From CAXXIC01 sp049315325 (GTDB lineage: Bacteria; Bacteroidota; Bacteroidia; Bacteroidales; UBA7332), in contig JBMOKJ010000004.1 of the NCBI GenBank assembly GCA_049315325.1, forward strand, positions 186,001-250,000: DNA of 64,000 nucleotides. The letters are read 5' to 3'. The position numbers and the translations under genes are program-made. This document shows positions 8,760 to 18,537 of this stretch, in pieces. The notes below the pieces were generated by a model. It made no database searches, was not told the origin of the DNA, and saw only the letters and a program-made list of their open reading frames with translations. Numbering within the stretch: the first letter of the stretch is position 1; every line of letters starts with the position of its first letter.

Positions 8760-9260
8760 ATGATATCAATCATTCTTTTCTCTATATTGAGCTTTGTGGC
8801 CGTTTTTGGAGCGCTTATGGTTCTTTTAGCCAAAAAGCCGATTCATAGCGTACTCTATATGACCATGACGTTTTTTGCTATTGCCGGACATTACGTTCTG
8901 TTGAATGCTCAGTTTTTGGCCATCGTGCACATCATTGTTTATGCTGGTGCCATTATGGTGTTGTTTCTTTTCACAGTGATGTTGTTGAATCTCAATCGTT
9001 CTGGTCAATTTCAGAAAAGCATGATTTGGAGATTGGTAGCAGGTATTACGGGTGGACTTCTTTTCATTACGCTAATTGGTTCGCTCAAATCATTTGAGAT
9101 TGCATCAATAGCAGACCCTTCTCTTACGCAAGTGGGTACAGTTAAAAACTTGGGTAAAGTGTTATTTAGTCAATATGTGTTGCCATTCGAATTTTCGTCG
9201 TTGCTTTTTTTAGCAGCAATGGTGGGAGCTGTGATGTTTGGTAAAAAAGATAAACAATAG
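8760..9260 (+). CDS. nuoJ: NADH-quinone oxidoreductase subunit J (NuoJ)
   Basis: A 166-residue membrane-arm subunit (ND6 type) with five hydrophobic helices. The family segment HYVLLNAQFLAIVHIIVYAGAI with the following VLFLFTVMLLN lies at about 43-75 and includes the helix that moves during coupling. The start is taken as the ATG at 8760, just after nuoI; an upstream in-frame ATG at 8673 would add 29 hydrophilic residues inside the nuoI gene and is rejected. nuoK starts 3 nt after the stop. Confidence 0.95.
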   Translation: MISIILFSILSFVAVFGALMVLLAKKPIHSVLYMTMTFFAIAGHYVLLNAQFLAIVHIIVYAGAIMVLFLFTVMLLNLNRSGQFQKSMIWRLVAGITGGLLFITLIGSLKSFEIASIADPSLTQVGTVKNLGKVLFSQYVLPFEFSSLLFLAAMVGAVMFGKKDKQ

Positions 9261-9263
9261 AAT

Positions 9264-9593
9264 ATGGAAAGTATAACTACTCAACTACAGTTCATTCCGC
9301 TGAGTTTTTACATCGTATTTAGCACCATCCTTTTTGCTATTGGTGTGGTCGGTGTATTGGTGAAACGCAATGCTTTGGTTATTTTTATGTCGATAGAGTT
9401 GATGTTAAACTCTGCCAATTTACTTTTAGCAGCTTTTTCAGCTTATCGAAACGACGCTGCTGGTCAGATTTTTGTATTCTTTATTATGGTTGTGGCGGCT
9501 GCCGAAGTGGCTGTCGGACTGGGTTTGCTGGTGGTCGTTTTCCGATCGACCAAAACCATCGATATGAATGTGTTAAACCGCCTCAAATGGTAA
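9264..9593 (+). CDS. nuoK: NADH-quinone oxidoreductase subunit K (NuoK)
   Basis: A 109-residue membrane subunit (ND4L type) with three helices. The two conserved buried glutamates used in ion translocation are present, one in MSIELMLNSANLL of the second helix and one in VVAAAEVAVGLGL of the third. Length is normal. It sits between nuoJ and nuoL as usual. Confidence 0.96.
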   Translation: MESITTQLQFIPLSFYIVFSTILFAIGVVGVLVKRNALVIFMSIELMLNSANLLLAAFSAYRNDAAGQIFVFFIMVVAAAEVAVGLGLLVVVFRSTKTIDMNVLNRLKW

Positions 9594-9610
9594 TCGAAAG
9601 CTAAGTGAAT

Positions 9611-11506
9611 ATGCAACAGATTTCAATATTATTACTTCTATTCCCGTTTTTGGGATTTTTGCTGACCGGTCTTTTTTCGAAACAAATCGGAAAAAGCAAT
9701 TCTGGCATAGTTGCTTCGGCAGCCGTTTTTGTTAATTTCATTCTGGCATCAATTCTTTTTTGGTTTGTGAGTACCACCAATCAGAAAGTGGAAGTGGAGC
9801 TGTTCGACTGGATTAAATTTGCAGATGTTTCAATTCCATTTGCGCTCACTATCGATCGTCTATCAGCGTTGATGCTGATGATTATCAATGGGGTAGGGAT
9901 GTTGATTCACATTTACTCGATTGGTTATATGAAAGGCGACGAGGGCGAAAATCGTTTCTTTGCCTACCTCAATCTCTTTGTCTTCTTTATGTTGATATTG
10001 GTATTGAGTTCCAGCTTCTTGATGCTTTTCATCGGTTGGGAAGGCGTTGGACTATGCTCGTATCTCTTAATTGGTTTTTGGTACAAAGATCACCTCAATA
10101 ACGACGCTGCAAAAAAAGCATTTATCATCAACCGCATCGGTGACCTTGGTTTCTTGATTGCGATGTTTATGATTTTCAAAACATTCCATACACTCACCAT
10201 CAGCGAAGTGTTGGCGCAAGCTGCTTCAATGCCAAGCGGAAACGAAATTCTGCTCTTTATTACGATTGGCCTCTTTATTGGCGCAGTGGGTAAAAGTGCT
10301 CAGTTACCGCTTTTCACTTGGTTGCCCGATGCAATGGCGGGTCCCACACCGGTTTCGGCACTTATCCACGCTGCTACGATGGTGACAGCAGGTATCTATT
10401 TGGTGGCTCGTTCAAGCGTATTGTTCGTGCTCTCACCAGTGACCATGAATATAATTCTGGTAGTAGGTGTGGCTACTGCGATTGTGGGTGGCATTATCGC
10501 CATTTATCAGACAGACATCAAGAAAGTGCTTGCATACTCAACTGTGAGCCAATTGGGTTTTCTCTTCATGGCATTGGGACTTGGTTCGTTCTCTGGTGCA
10601 ATGTTCCATTTGACTACACACGCGTTTTTCAAAGCGTTGTTGTTCCTCGCTGCTGGTAGTGTTATTCACGCTTTGAGCAACGAGCAAGATATTCGCAATA
10701 TGGGTGGACTTCGCAAGAAAATCCCATTCACTTTTGCATTGTTTATTATCGGAACCATTGCGATTTCGGGTATTCCACCGTTTGCTGGATTCTTCTCTAA
10801 AGAGATGATTTTGACTGCTGCTTACGAGCATGGTTTGGTAATGGGAATGATTGCCACCTTTATATCGTTGCTGACAACAATCTATATGTTCCGTCTTTTG
10901 TTTGTGGTTTTCTTCAAACCAGAGAGCAAAGCGGTGACTGCTAATCATCACATTCACGAATCGCCTAAAGTTATGTTGTTGCCAATGAGCGTGTTAGCTG
11001 TGTTGAGTGTAGTCGCTGGAACGATTCAAATGCCTAAACTGTTTTCGAATACACAACTTTTTGAAGGTTATCTTTCTCCAGTTTTCGAAAAGGCAACAAG
11101 CCTTGTTCACGTAGCTGAGGTACACGAAAACTTACAAGCTGAATTGATGATTTTGTTCATTCCACTTGCTTTGATTGCGTTATTGGTTGTCCTGAGTTAC
11201 AAGCGTTTTGCAACGAGTGATAAACCACTTGCAGAAAAAACAGGCATTGAGAAAGTCTTTGCAAACAAGTTCTATTTCGACGAAATTTACGACTTCTGCT
11301 TTGTGCGTCCAAGTGAGCAACTTTCAGCTTTCTTCCGCGAAGTAGTCGATCAGAAAATTATCAATCGTCTAATTAATGGCGTTGGAAGCACAACGGTCTA
11401 TTTGGGTAAAAACCTGCGTTATATTCAGACTGGAAATGTGGGAGTTTATATGTTGATTATGGTTTTCAGCGTTATTGCTATTCTATTTTTTAATTTAATA
11501 TTCTAA
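9611..11506 (+). CDS. nuoL: NADH-quinone oxidoreductase subunit L (NuoL)
   Basis: A 631-residue antiporter-like pumping subunit (ND5 type) with about 16 helices and the long lateral C-terminal helix. Conserved segments include GWEGVGLCSYLLIGFWY near 146-162, GKSAQLPLFTWLPDAMAGPT near 230-249 with VSALIHAATMVTAG, and the KVLAYSTVSQLG block. ATG at 9611 is preferred over an in-frame GTG two codons earlier. nuoM follows after 4 nt. Length and motifs are ordinary. Confidence 0.96.
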   Translation: MQQISILLLLFPFLGFLLTGLFSKQIGKSNSGIVASAAVFVNFILASILFWFVSTTNQKVEVELFDWIKFADVSIPFALTIDRLSALMLMIINGVGMLIHIYSIGYMKGDEGENRFFAYLNLFVFFMLILVLSSSFLMLFIGWEGVGLCSYLLIGFWYKDHLNNDAAKKAFIINRIGDLGFLIAMFMIFKTFHTLTISEVLAQAASMPSGNEILLFITIGLFIGAVGKSAQLPLFTWLPDAMAGPTPVSALIHAATMVTAGIYLVARSSVLFVLSPVTMNIILVVGVATAIVGGIIAIYQTDIKKVLAYSTVSQLGFLFMALGLGSFSGAMFHLTTHAFFKALLFLAAGSVIHALSNEQDIRNMGGLRKKIPFTFALFIIGTIAISGIPPFAGFFSKEMILTAAYEHGLVMGMIATFISLLTTIYMFRLLFVVFFKPESKAVTANHHIHESPKVMLLPMSVLAVLSVVAGTIQMPKLFSNTQLFEGYLSPVFEKATSLVHVAEVHENLQAELMILFIPLALIALLVVLSYKRFATSDKPLAEKTGIEKVFANKFYFDEIYDFCFVRPSEQLSAFFREVVDQKIINRLINGVGSTTVYLGKNLRYIQTGNVGVYMLIMVFSVIAILFFNLIF

Positions 11507-11510
11507 GGAG

Positions 11511-12935
11511 ATGATTGTTGCGTTATTGCTAATTCTACCTTTACTTGTATCGTTCGTTCTGTTTTCAGGAAAAATAGGTCAAGGCTCTAAGTCGCTTGCC
11601 ATCGGTTCATCCATTGTTTCGCTGGCGATTTCGCTGGTGGCTGGTGCTGCGTTTGTTAGTGCACCTGCTACAGTCTTGACCTTCGATAGTTGTAGTCTTG
11701 GTTTGCCGTTGCTCGATTTTGTTTTCAAGATTGATGCGCCGTCGATGTTGCTTATTTTGCTCACAACGTTGCTCACGCCAATCATTATTGCATCTACTGA
11801 TAAATCTGAGGGTAAAGGGCACAACTTTTATGCACTTATTCTGTTGATGGAAGCTGCCTTGATTGGTGTTTTCAGTGCCTCAGACATGATATCGTTCTAC
11901 ATCTTTTGGGAGTTGGCTCTGATCCCGATCTTCTTTATCACCGCATTTTGGGGTGGGGCAGATGCCAAACGCATCACGATGAAGTTCTTCATCTATACTG
12001 TTGTTGGTAGCCTTTTGATGTTGGTAGCGATTTTGTACATGTACACACTCACCCCTGGTGCACATTCGTTCACTTTTGAAGCTTTCTATGCACTGAAACT
12101 TCCATACGAAGTGCAGTTGCCGCTATTTCTAGCATTCTTTGCCGCATTTGCTATAAAAATTCCATTGTTTCCCTTCCATTCTTGGCAGGCAGAGACCTAC
12201 AACGTCTCTCCGGTGCAAGGATCGATGTTGTTGGCGGGCATTATGCTCAAAATGGGACTTTACGGATTGTTCCGCTTCATCTTACCTATGTTCCCTGATG
12301 TGTTGGCAAATGGTGCAAATCTGTTCCTTTACCTTACGCTGTTTGGCGTAATTTATGGAGCATACATCGCGATAACGCAACCGCATTTGAAGAAACTGAT
12401 CGCTTTTGCATCGCTTTCTCACGTGGGTATTATCGCATTGGGTCTGCTGACACAAACCAAATATGGTATTGAAGGTGCATTCTTGCAGATGTTTTCGCAC
12501 GGTGTAAATGTGGTTGGATTTTTCCTCTGTTACTACGTGATCGTGAAACGCACAAAAACCGATGTGATTGCTAATCTTGGTGGTATTGCTAAATCGGCTC
12601 CAAAGTTTGCAACAATCTTCTTAATCATTGTTTTAGCGAATGTTGCATTGCCGTTGACAAACAGTTTTGTTGGTGAATTTCTGATTCTTTTGGGATTGTT
12701 CCAATACAATCAAGTGCTGGCAGCAATAGCCGGATTGACGGTAATTCTTGGTGCAGTTTATATGTTGAAGATGTATCAAAAGGTGATGTATGGAGAGAAA
12801 AACAGCGTAACAGAATCTTTTGAAGATTTGACTGCTGGAGAAATGATTCTCTTTGTTCCAATCGTTGTTTGTATCTTCCTGATAGGGATTTATCCATCGT
12901 TTGTGTTGAGAATATTGGAAACAGTAGCTCTCTAA
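11511..12935 (+). CDS. nuoM: NADH-quinone oxidoreductase subunit M (NuoM)
   Basis: A 474-residue antiporter-like pumping subunit (ND4 type). The glutamate-bearing FYIFWELALIPIFFI helix, the KIPLFPFHSWQAETYNVSP segment and the LKKLIAFASLSHVG block, which carry the ion-path residues of this family, are all present. An AGGAG ribosome site immediately precedes the ATG. nuoN follows after 54 nt. Confidence 0.96.
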   Translation: MIVALLLILPLLVSFVLFSGKIGQGSKSLAIGSSIVSLAISLVAGAAFVSAPATVLTFDSCSLGLPLLDFVFKIDAPSMLLILLTTLLTPIIIASTDKSEGKGHNFYALILLMEAALIGVFSASDMISFYIFWELALIPIFFITAFWGGADAKRITMKFFIYTVVGSLLMLVAILYMYTLTPGAHSFTFEAFYALKLPYEVQLPLFLAFFAAFAIKIPLFPFHSWQAETYNVSPVQGSMLLAGIMLKMGLYGLFRFILPMFPDVLANGANLFLYLTLFGVIYGAYIAITQPHLKKLIAFASLSHVGIIALGLLTQTKYGIEGAFLQMFSHGVNVVGFFLCYYVIVKRTKTDVIANLGGIAKSAPKFATIFLIIVLANVALPLTNSFVGEFLILLGLFQYNQVLAAIAGLTVILGAVYMLKMYQKVMYGEKNSVTESFEDLTAGEMILFVPIVVCIFLIGIYPSFVLRILETVAL

Positions 12936-12989
12936 GTTTATATATTTGATTTAAAAGGACTTACGACTTAATAATTTACGACTTAATAT

Positions 12990-14369
12990 ATGTACGCAAT
13001 CATAACCATTGGCATTGTAGCCATCATTACACTTCTTTTTGGAGCTTTTGAAAAGAAAAAAGCGATTCTTCCAATTGTCATTGTAGGTCTTATTGGAGCA
13101 TTAGTAGCTTCCGTTTTTGAATGGAATCAATCGCTTCATTTGTTTAATGAAATGTACATTGGCGATAATTTCGGTGTGGCATTCAATGTGGTGTTGATTT
13201 TAAGCACGTTGTTGGTATTCCTCTTTGCATCAGCTTACTACAAACCGGTGAAGAAACCGCTTGAAGATGTCTATTCTCTGATGCTTTTCGCATTGGCTGG
13301 GGGTTTGATGATGACCTCTTATGGTAATTTGGTGATGCTGTTCTTGGGAATTGAAACATTGTCTATTTCGCTCTACGTGTTGGCAGGAAGCAAAAAGTTT
13401 GATCCGTCTTCGAATGAGGCAGCAATGAAATACTTCTTGACAGGTTCTTTTGCATCAGGTTTTCTGTTGTTTGGTATTGCACTGCTTTATGGTGCTACAG
13501 GTAGTTTCAATTTAGCAGAAATTCAGGCTTATGTGCTTGCGAATCATACTGCCTTGCCTGCAATATTTGTCATTGGATTTTTGCTCCTTGCCGTGGGTAT
13601 GACGTTCAAAATCAGTGCAGCCCCGTTCCACTTTTGGGCTCCAGATGTTTATGAAGGTTCACCTACGCTGATTACCTCCTTTATGGCAACGGTAGGTAAG
13701 GTCGCCGCATTTGCTGCATTTTATCGCTTGATCAACTCATGTTTTGCTGATGCCGAACCTGTTTGGAAAACAACTTTCACTGTTTTTTCAATAGCTACAA
13801 TTTTGATTGGCAACTTCTCTGCGCTTTCCCAAGATAATGTGAAGCGAATGTTTGCCTACTCGGGTATTGCACACGCAGGATATATGCTTATTGCGTTAGT
13901 AGCACTTAAAACAAGCGCTGCAGGTGTGTTGTTGCTTTATTCTGTTTCCTATTCTGTGGCAACGATTACTGCTTTTGCTGTACTGATTATGGTACGTGAG
14001 ACTACGGGTTCGTTCTCCATTAAGGCATTCAATGGATTGGCAAAACAAAATCCAATAGCTGCATTTGCTATGACACTTTCAATGCTTTCGTTAGCTGGTA
14101 TTCCGCCATTGGTAGGATTTTCTGCTAAATTCAATCTCTTCATCAACGCATTCGAAGGTGGAAATGTGGTGTTGGTGATTGTGGCCGTGATTGGTTCGAT
14201 GGTGAGTATTTTCTACTATTTCAAACCTGTTGTTGCGATGTATTTCAATACTCCGAATGAGGGTCAAGTGCCTGTTATTGGAAAAGAGTATAAAATTGAA
14301 ATTCTGATTGCAACGATCGTATTGATTGCAACCAGTTTTATTCCTTCGTTGATTGTCAAGTTGTTGTAA
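12990..14369 (+). CDS. nuoN: NADH-quinone oxidoreductase subunit N (NuoN)
   Basis: A 459-residue antiporter-like pumping subunit (ND2 type) and the last gene of the operon. It shows the LFLGIETLSISLYVLAG helix with its buried glutamate, FKISAAPFHFWAPDVYEGSP near 205-224, and KRMFAYSGIAHAGYML near 285-300. The gene ends 21 nt before a strong terminator hairpin, which closes the nuoA-N unit. The spacer before it contains a short repeated ACTTACGACTTA-like sequence also seen before nuoB. Confidence 0.96.
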   Translation: MYAIITIGIVAIITLLFGAFEKKKAILPIVIVGLIGALVASVFEWNQSLHLFNEMYIGDNFGVAFNVVLILSTLLVFLFASAYYKPVKKPLEDVYSLMLFALAGGLMMTSYGNLVMLFLGIETLSISLYVLAGSKKFDPSSNEAAMKYFLTGSFASGFLLFGIALLYGATGSFNLAEIQAYVLANHTALPAIFVIGFLLLAVGMTFKISAAPFHFWAPDVYEGSPTLITSFMATVGKVAAFAAFYRLINSCFADAEPVWKTTFTVFSIATILIGNFSALSQDNVKRMFAYSGIAHAGYMLIALVALKTSAAGVLLLYSVSYSVATITAFAVLIMVRETTGSFSIKAFNGLAKQNPIAAFAMTLSMLSLAGIPPLVGFSAKFNLFINAFEGGNVVLVIVAVIGSMVSIFYYFKPVVAMYFNTPNEGQVPVIGKEYKIEILIATIVLIATSFIPSLIVKLL

Positions 14370-14390
14370 AGACATTCTATTCCTCATAAA

Positions 14391-14425
14391 CAAGAGAGCC
14401 ACTCCAAATCGGAGTGGCTCTCTTG
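14391..14425. terminator. Bidirectional terminator between nuoN and fabV
   Basis: A perfect 15-bp stem, CAAGAGAGCCACTCC with GGAGTGGCTCTCTTG, closes a 5-nt loop. It lies between the convergent nuoN and fabV genes and can end both transcripts. Confidence 0.85.
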
Positions 14426-14448
14426 TTTATATTTGTTTGTTGGGATGA

Positions 14449-15642
14449 TTATACTAATCCGTCAATCTCCACCATTTCATTTACATCAGCATGGTAATCA
14501 ATCTCTTTGAATCCAAAACCGAATAGGTTTTTGAACTCTTTCGTATAGCCTTTCAAATCGCCAATGTGGTGCAAAGTCTCGGTGTCAACACCTTTCCATT
14601 TTTCGATGATTTCTGCTTGTACATCGTCGCGCAATTCCCAATCGTCAATGCGAATGCGACCCTCTTCGTCTGTTGGCACAGCACCACCCGAGAAAAGTTT
14701 ATCGGCATACAACCGTTGAATTTGTTCGATACATCCTTCGTGAATGCCTTTCTCTTTCATTATTTTATAGAGAATAGTGATGTACAGCGGAATAATCGGA
14801 ATAGCCGAACTAGCTTGCGTTACCAATGCTTTGTTGACCGAGACATACGCTTTCCCTCCAGTTGCTTTGAGCTTCTCTGTAAGGGCAAAAGCGGTAGCTT
14901 CGAGGTGATCTTTCGCTTTGCCAATGGTGCCTTTGCGGTAGATTGGTTCGGTCACTTTCGGACCAATGTATGAGTAGGCGAGTGTCAATGCATTATCGGC
15001 CAATACTCCGGCTTTCATCATTGCATCAATCCACATTTCCCAATCTTCGCCACCCATTACGGCTACGGTGTTGTTTATCTCCTCTTCGTCGGTGCAAGCA
15101 TCGATTGAAACTTCAGAAATCACTCCTGTGTGAAAATCAACTGTTTTGTTGCTGTAATTCTGACCAATGGGTTTCAGTACTGAGCGGTGAGTGACTCCTG
15201 TCACGGGGTGAGTGCGCACTGGTGAAGCAAGACTATAAATCACCATATCTATCTGACCAAGCTCGGCTTTGATTAAGTCGATTGTTTTAGTTTTTACGTC
15301 GATAGAGTAGGCGTCGCCGTTGATGCTTTTAGCATACAATCCTGCCTCTTTTGCTTTTTTGTGAAAAGCAGCGGTGTTGTACCAACCTGCAGTTGCTGTT
15401 TTGCCTTCCTGTGGCTCTTTTTCGAAGAATACTCCGATTGTTGCGGCATCTGAGCCAAATGCGCTGGAAATGCGCGAAGCTAATCCGAATCCAGTAGAAG
15501 CACCAATGACTAAAACTCTTTTTGGACCGTTGATTGGACCTTTAGATTTTACATATTCAATTTGTTTCCCCACGTTTGCTTCACAACCTACAGGATGAGT
15601 AGTCAAGCTGATAAAACCACGCATTCTCGATTTGATAATCAT
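14449..15642 (-). CDS. fabV: Trans-2-enoyl-ACP/CoA reductase (FabV)
   Basis: A 397-residue NADH-dependent enoyl reductase of the FabV family, which performs the last step of fatty-acid chain elongation. The N-terminus MIIKSRMRGFISLTTHPVGC is typical, the dinucleotide loop GASTGFGLASRISSAFG lies at 47-63, and the catalytic Tyr-x8-Lys pair is Y235 and K244, matching the numbering known for this family. FabV replaces or supplements FabI and is known to be less sensitive to triclosan; sensitivity here is inference only. The gene stands alone, with a TATTTTTG -7 element upstream. Confidence 0.95.
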   Translation of the reverse strand: MIIKSRMRGFISLTTHPVGCEANVGKQIEYVKSKGPINGPKRVLVIGASTGFGLASRISSAFGSDAATIGVFFEKEPQEGKTATAGWYNTAAFHKKAKEAGLYAKSINGDAYSIDVKTKTIDLIKAELGQIDMVIYSLASPVRTHPVTGVTHRSVLKPIGQNYSNKTVDFHTGVISEVSIDACTDEEEINNTVAVMGGEDWEMWIDAMMKAGVLADNALTLAYSYIGPKVTEPIYRKGTIGKAKDHLEATAFALTEKLKATGGKAYVSVNKALVTQASSAIPIIPLYITILYKIMKEKGIHEGCIEQIQRLYADKLFSGGAVPTDEEGRIRIDDWELRDDVQAEIIEKWKGVDTETLHHIGDLKGYTKEFKNLFGFGFKEIDYHADVNEMVEIDGLV

Positions 15643-15705
15643 AATCTCATTAAATAAATTTAAAATTAATTAGCATAATTCTAAATAACGTATGCTTTCG
15701 GGGTG

Positions 15706-15713
15706 CAAAAATA
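15706..15713 (-). promoter_or_regulatory. Predicted fabV -7 promoter element
   Basis: The minus strand reads TATTTTTG, which matches the Bacteroidetes TAnnTTTG -7 consensus, about 65 nt upstream of the fabV start. No good -33 element is seen at the expected spacing. Confidence 0.4.
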
Positions 15714-15784
15714 CAATTTTTTTAGGAAAAAACGATTGCTATTGGTTTCGAAAAGTGGCTTTTTTGTCGAAATATAGGTGTTAT

Positions 15785-15816
15785 AAAAAAAAGGCACCCG
15801 TTTCTGAGTGCCCTTT
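15785..15816 (-). terminator. Terminator of the 112-residue gene
   Basis: On the minus strand GGCAC and GTGCC pair around a 10-nt loop and are followed by eight T residues, a classical Rho-independent form. It lies about 20 nt after the stop of the gene at 15837-16175. Confidence 0.75.
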
Positions 15817-15836
15817 GATTTATTAATGAGTGTAAA

Positions 15837-16175
15837 TTAATTGTATTGTAGTGTTTCGTTACTTTCGAAAATACGTTTTGAGAGTGAAATCCATTGAGGT
15901 GTATTTAATTCTATCTCTTTGGCAACTACAAATCGGTAGATGTTTTTGATTGTGCTGGTTAGCTTCATTTTCAGGGTAATCACCTCTTCGTTTATGTCTG
16001 AATCCGTTCTGTCTTTCAATTGCTCTTTGAGCTCAATCAGATACTCGTATTCAATTTGGTTGTTGATATTATCAATGCCCGAGGTTTTGATTATTTCGGC
16101 ATAATTGTCAGCCAAATTGCATAAATCGGCGTTATTCAGTCTTTTACCATCCATGTTTCTCATATTCGGATTCAT
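15837..16175 (-). CDS. Hypothetical 112-residue helical protein
   Basis: No family is recognised. The product is acidic and predicted to be mainly helical, with no signal peptide and no membrane segment. It carries alternating charged and aliphatic residues around 40-90 that could form a coiled coil, and a PQWISLSKRIFES tail. It has its own terminator, and about 90 nt separate its start from fetB, so it is probably a one-gene unit or the end of the fetB transcript. Codon use looks like that of its neighbours. Function unknown. Confidence 0.6.
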   Translation of the reverse strand: MNPNMRNMDGKRLNNADLCNLADNYAEIIKTSGIDNINNQIEYEYLIELKEQLKDRTDSDINEEVITLKMKLTSTIKNIYRFVVAKEIELNTPQWISLSKRIFESNETLQYN

Positions 16176-16266
16176 TGTTTAATTAACCACAAATGTAAAG
16201 GTCTTTTGTTACGAAGTTATGACAATTTGATTACAAATCTAAAGAGTTATCAACAGTCTTATTTAG

Positions 16267-17031
16267 TTATAGCTTTAAAACTCCAGTCCTGGAAAATGCT
16301 CGACGAGTTGAGAGTAAAATGCTGATAATAACAGAAGTAATTGACGAAGCAAAAATAGCAATCATGATTAAAATTTGATACTTTATTGCAATAGAGGGAG
16401 AGCTTCCACCTAGAATCTGACCGGTCATTGTCCCCGGAAGAGAGACCAATCCCATCACTGACATTGTGGCAATATTGGGATTTAATGCTTTGATTAGAGC
16501 ATCGCGCATAAAAAAGTGTTGAGCTTCCGAGGGAGTAGCCCCATTCGCCAACGAAAATTCGTAGAGCGGCTTTTCGCGTTTTATTCCACTGTAGAAAGTG
16601 TTGAGCGCTATTACGCATGCAGTAAGCATATTTCCCAGCATCATACCGCTAATTGGAATCAAATAGCGCGCCTCTAAAATAGACGAAAGATTAAGCACCA
16701 GTGTCAAAAAAAATCCTGCTACAATGATGGTTGAAATAAAGATTGCCAATATAATGGGCAAAAGAACCAATTTCATTGGAAGTTTTGTACGCTGAACAAT
16801 TGTAAATGATGTGACGAATATCATCAAGATTACCCATGCCAGATTGACGAATGGGTTGTTTAATCGAAAGAGGTATTCTAGGTATATTCCAATTAGGAAA
16901 AGTTGAACAGACATTCTGGCAGCCGACACTATAGTGTCTTTGACCAACCCCGTCTTGTAGAAGTACAAGCAGTAGATGGGGATAATAAGCAAGAGATACC
17001 CTATAAAGAGATGCGCGTAGGAGATGTCCAT
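16267..17031 (-). CDS. fetB: FetB-type ABC transporter permease (UPF0014)
   Basis: A 254-residue inner-membrane permease of the UPF0014/FetB family with about six to seven helices. The family segments YLIPISGMMLGN near 130, LANGATPSEA in the coupling loop and GLVSLPGTMTGQILGGSSP near 195-213 are present. It is made with the FetA ATPase encoded just upstream, with 2 nt between the two genes. In E. coli the FetAB pair is linked to iron export and peroxide resistance; that role is inferred here from family membership, and the real substrate is not shown by the sequence. Confidence 0.85.
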   Translation of the reverse strand: MDISYAHLFIGYLLLIIPIYCLYFYKTGLVKDTIVSAARMSVQLFLIGIYLEYLFRLNNPFVNLAWVILMIFVTSFTIVQRTKLPMKLVLLPIILAIFISTIIVAGFFLTLVLNLSSILEARYLIPISGMMLGNMLTACVIALNTFYSGIKREKPLYEFSLANGATPSEAQHFFMRDALIKALNPNIATMSVMGLVSLPGTMTGQILGGSSPSIAIKYQILIMIAIFASSITSVIISILLSTRRAFSRTGVLKL

Positions 17032-17033
17032 AA

Positions 17034-17654
17034 TTATTGGTCAAGTTTAATTATTCTGTCGAAATTGGCTGCTAAGCGGCTGTCGTGGGTCACAGCTATA
17101 ATCATTTTTCTAGGTATACTTCTCAGAAAACGCACTACTAAATCAGCCGAAACCGAATCGAGTGCCGATGTAGGTTCATCGAGAAGCCAAATTTTTTTAT
17201 TAAGAAGTTTCATCAATGCTAGCAACACTCGTTGCTTTTGTCCCCCAGATAACTCGTTGAGTTGCATATTGTAAATTTCTTCTTCAATTTCTAATTCGGC
17301 AAATACTGTTAGAATTTGCTGCGTTGTAGGACGGTTTCGTTTATTTATTTTAAACTGAAAAGGTGCATAGATAAACTCTTTTACTAATTGATTGGGAAAT
17401 GAGATGTCCTGTGATAGAAATGCTGTTTGTTCTCTGAAATGCAATAGATAAGCTGATTCCAGCTTTTTTCCGTTGTAGAGAATTTCACCCGCAGTGGGTG
17501 TTATGAATCCCAAAACCGCATTCAGAATAGACGATTTACCACAACCTGATTTTCCGGAAATGGCCACTAATTCGTCTTGATTAAATGAACAAGAGAAATT
17601 TGTTAAGACTTTCTTTCCTTCGAAGGAAATGGATATGTTTTGAAGTTCAATCAT
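17034..17654 (-). CDS. fetA: FetA-type ABC transporter ATPase
   Basis: A 206-residue ATP-binding protein that would power FetB. Walker A GKSGCGKSS is at 34-42, the signature LSGGQ at 135-139, Walker B WLLDE at 156-160 with PTSALD after it, and the switch histidine at 190. The frame is open upstream to 17723, but the ATG at 17654 gives the canonical start, MIELQNISI; the longer form would overlap truC. The close spacing with fetB and the 53-nt gap after truC suggest a truC-fetA-fetB transcript. Confidence 0.87.
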   Translation of the reverse strand: MIELQNISISFEGKKVLTNFSCSFNQDELVAISGKSGCGKSSILNAVLGFITPTAGEILYNGKKLESAYLLHFREQTAFLSQDISFPNQLVKEFIYAPFQFKINKRNRPTTQQILTVFAELEIEEEIYNMQLNELSGGQKQRVLLALMKLLNKKIWLLDEPTSALDSVSADLVVRFLRSIPRKMIIAVTHDSRLAANFDRIIKLDQ

Positions 17655-17707
17655 CTTTTTAGAAACAATTTGGAACAAATATAGTTGAATTTTAAAAGAA
17701 AAGGTTA

Positions 17708-18373
17708 CTAAAAAACCGACCAATGTTCTGGAAAAGGAGCTTCAATATTAATATCCTCACCAGTCACGGGGTGCGTGATTTGAAATGAGGTGGCGTGCAA
17801 AAACATCTCATGAATGCCAAAATGCTCGGCGAAGAGTCGATTTTGCTTGCCATCGCCGTGCAAGCGGTCGTTGATAATGTAGTGGCGAAGTTGCGCAAGA
17901 TGTTGTCGAATCTGATGCCAGCGGCCGGTAGTGGGGTAGGCCTCTACGATCGAGTATCGTGCCGTGGAGTAGCGATCTGTCGCAAATGGTAATTCGAATT
18001 GTTTGATGGGAACAAAGCGAGTTTCAGCAGTTTGTAAGTTTCCTCTGTCGTTTTTTACCTCGCGATTGCAAATGATCTCTTCCGTTACCCAACCACGCAC
18101 CAATGCGGTGTATCTCTTGTGCGCAATAGGTTTCTGTAATTCTTGCTGCAACAGCGATGTCATCTCTGGTGAGTGTGCAAAAATCAATACACCAGAAGTC
18201 GGACGGTCGATGCGATGCACTGGATATACCATGCGATTGAGTTGCGCACGAAGCAACTGAAGCACCACAGGATTGTCGTCTTCGGCGATGGATGTACGAT
18301 GCACCAACATTCCGCACGGCTTGTTTATCGCAGTGAAGTAGTCGTCGGAGTAGAGGATCGATAATTGGCTCAT
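17708..18373 (-). CDS. truC: RluA-family pseudouridine synthase, TruC-like
   Basis: A 221-residue single-domain pseudouridine synthase. The catalytic motif HRIDRPTSG contains the essential aspartate at D56, and GRWHQIRQHLA near 150 is the conserved RNA-binding and active-site block. There is no S4 domain, and the length and the INKPCGMLVHRT start fit TruC, which modifies uridine 65 of some tRNAs. Other small RluA members cannot be fully excluded. It heads the probable transcript with fetA and fetB, an association that does not by itself explain either function. Confidence 0.82.
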   Translation of the reverse strand: MSQLSILYSDDYFTAINKPCGMLVHRTSIAEDDNPVVLQLLRAQLNRMVYPVHRIDRPTSGVLIFAHSPEMTSLLQQELQKPIAHKRYTALVRGWVTEEIICNREVKNDRGNLQTAETRFVPIKQFELPFATDRYSTARYSIVEAYPTTGRWHQIRQHLAQLRHYIINDRLHGDGKQNRLFAEHFGIHEMFLHATSFQITHPVTGEDINIEAPFPEHWSVF

Positions 18374-18537
18374 TGGGTTTTAGTTGCAAGTGAGTACACA
18401 AGTAAACGAGTACACGAGAAAACAATTGTTATCTATTCATCCCCTCAATCCCTCATTCCCTCTTTCGTTAAGCAAAGAAAAAGGAGCAAGAACTCAATCT
18501 CACTCCCTTGTCTTATCGTTTTCCTGTCAAGGAAAGT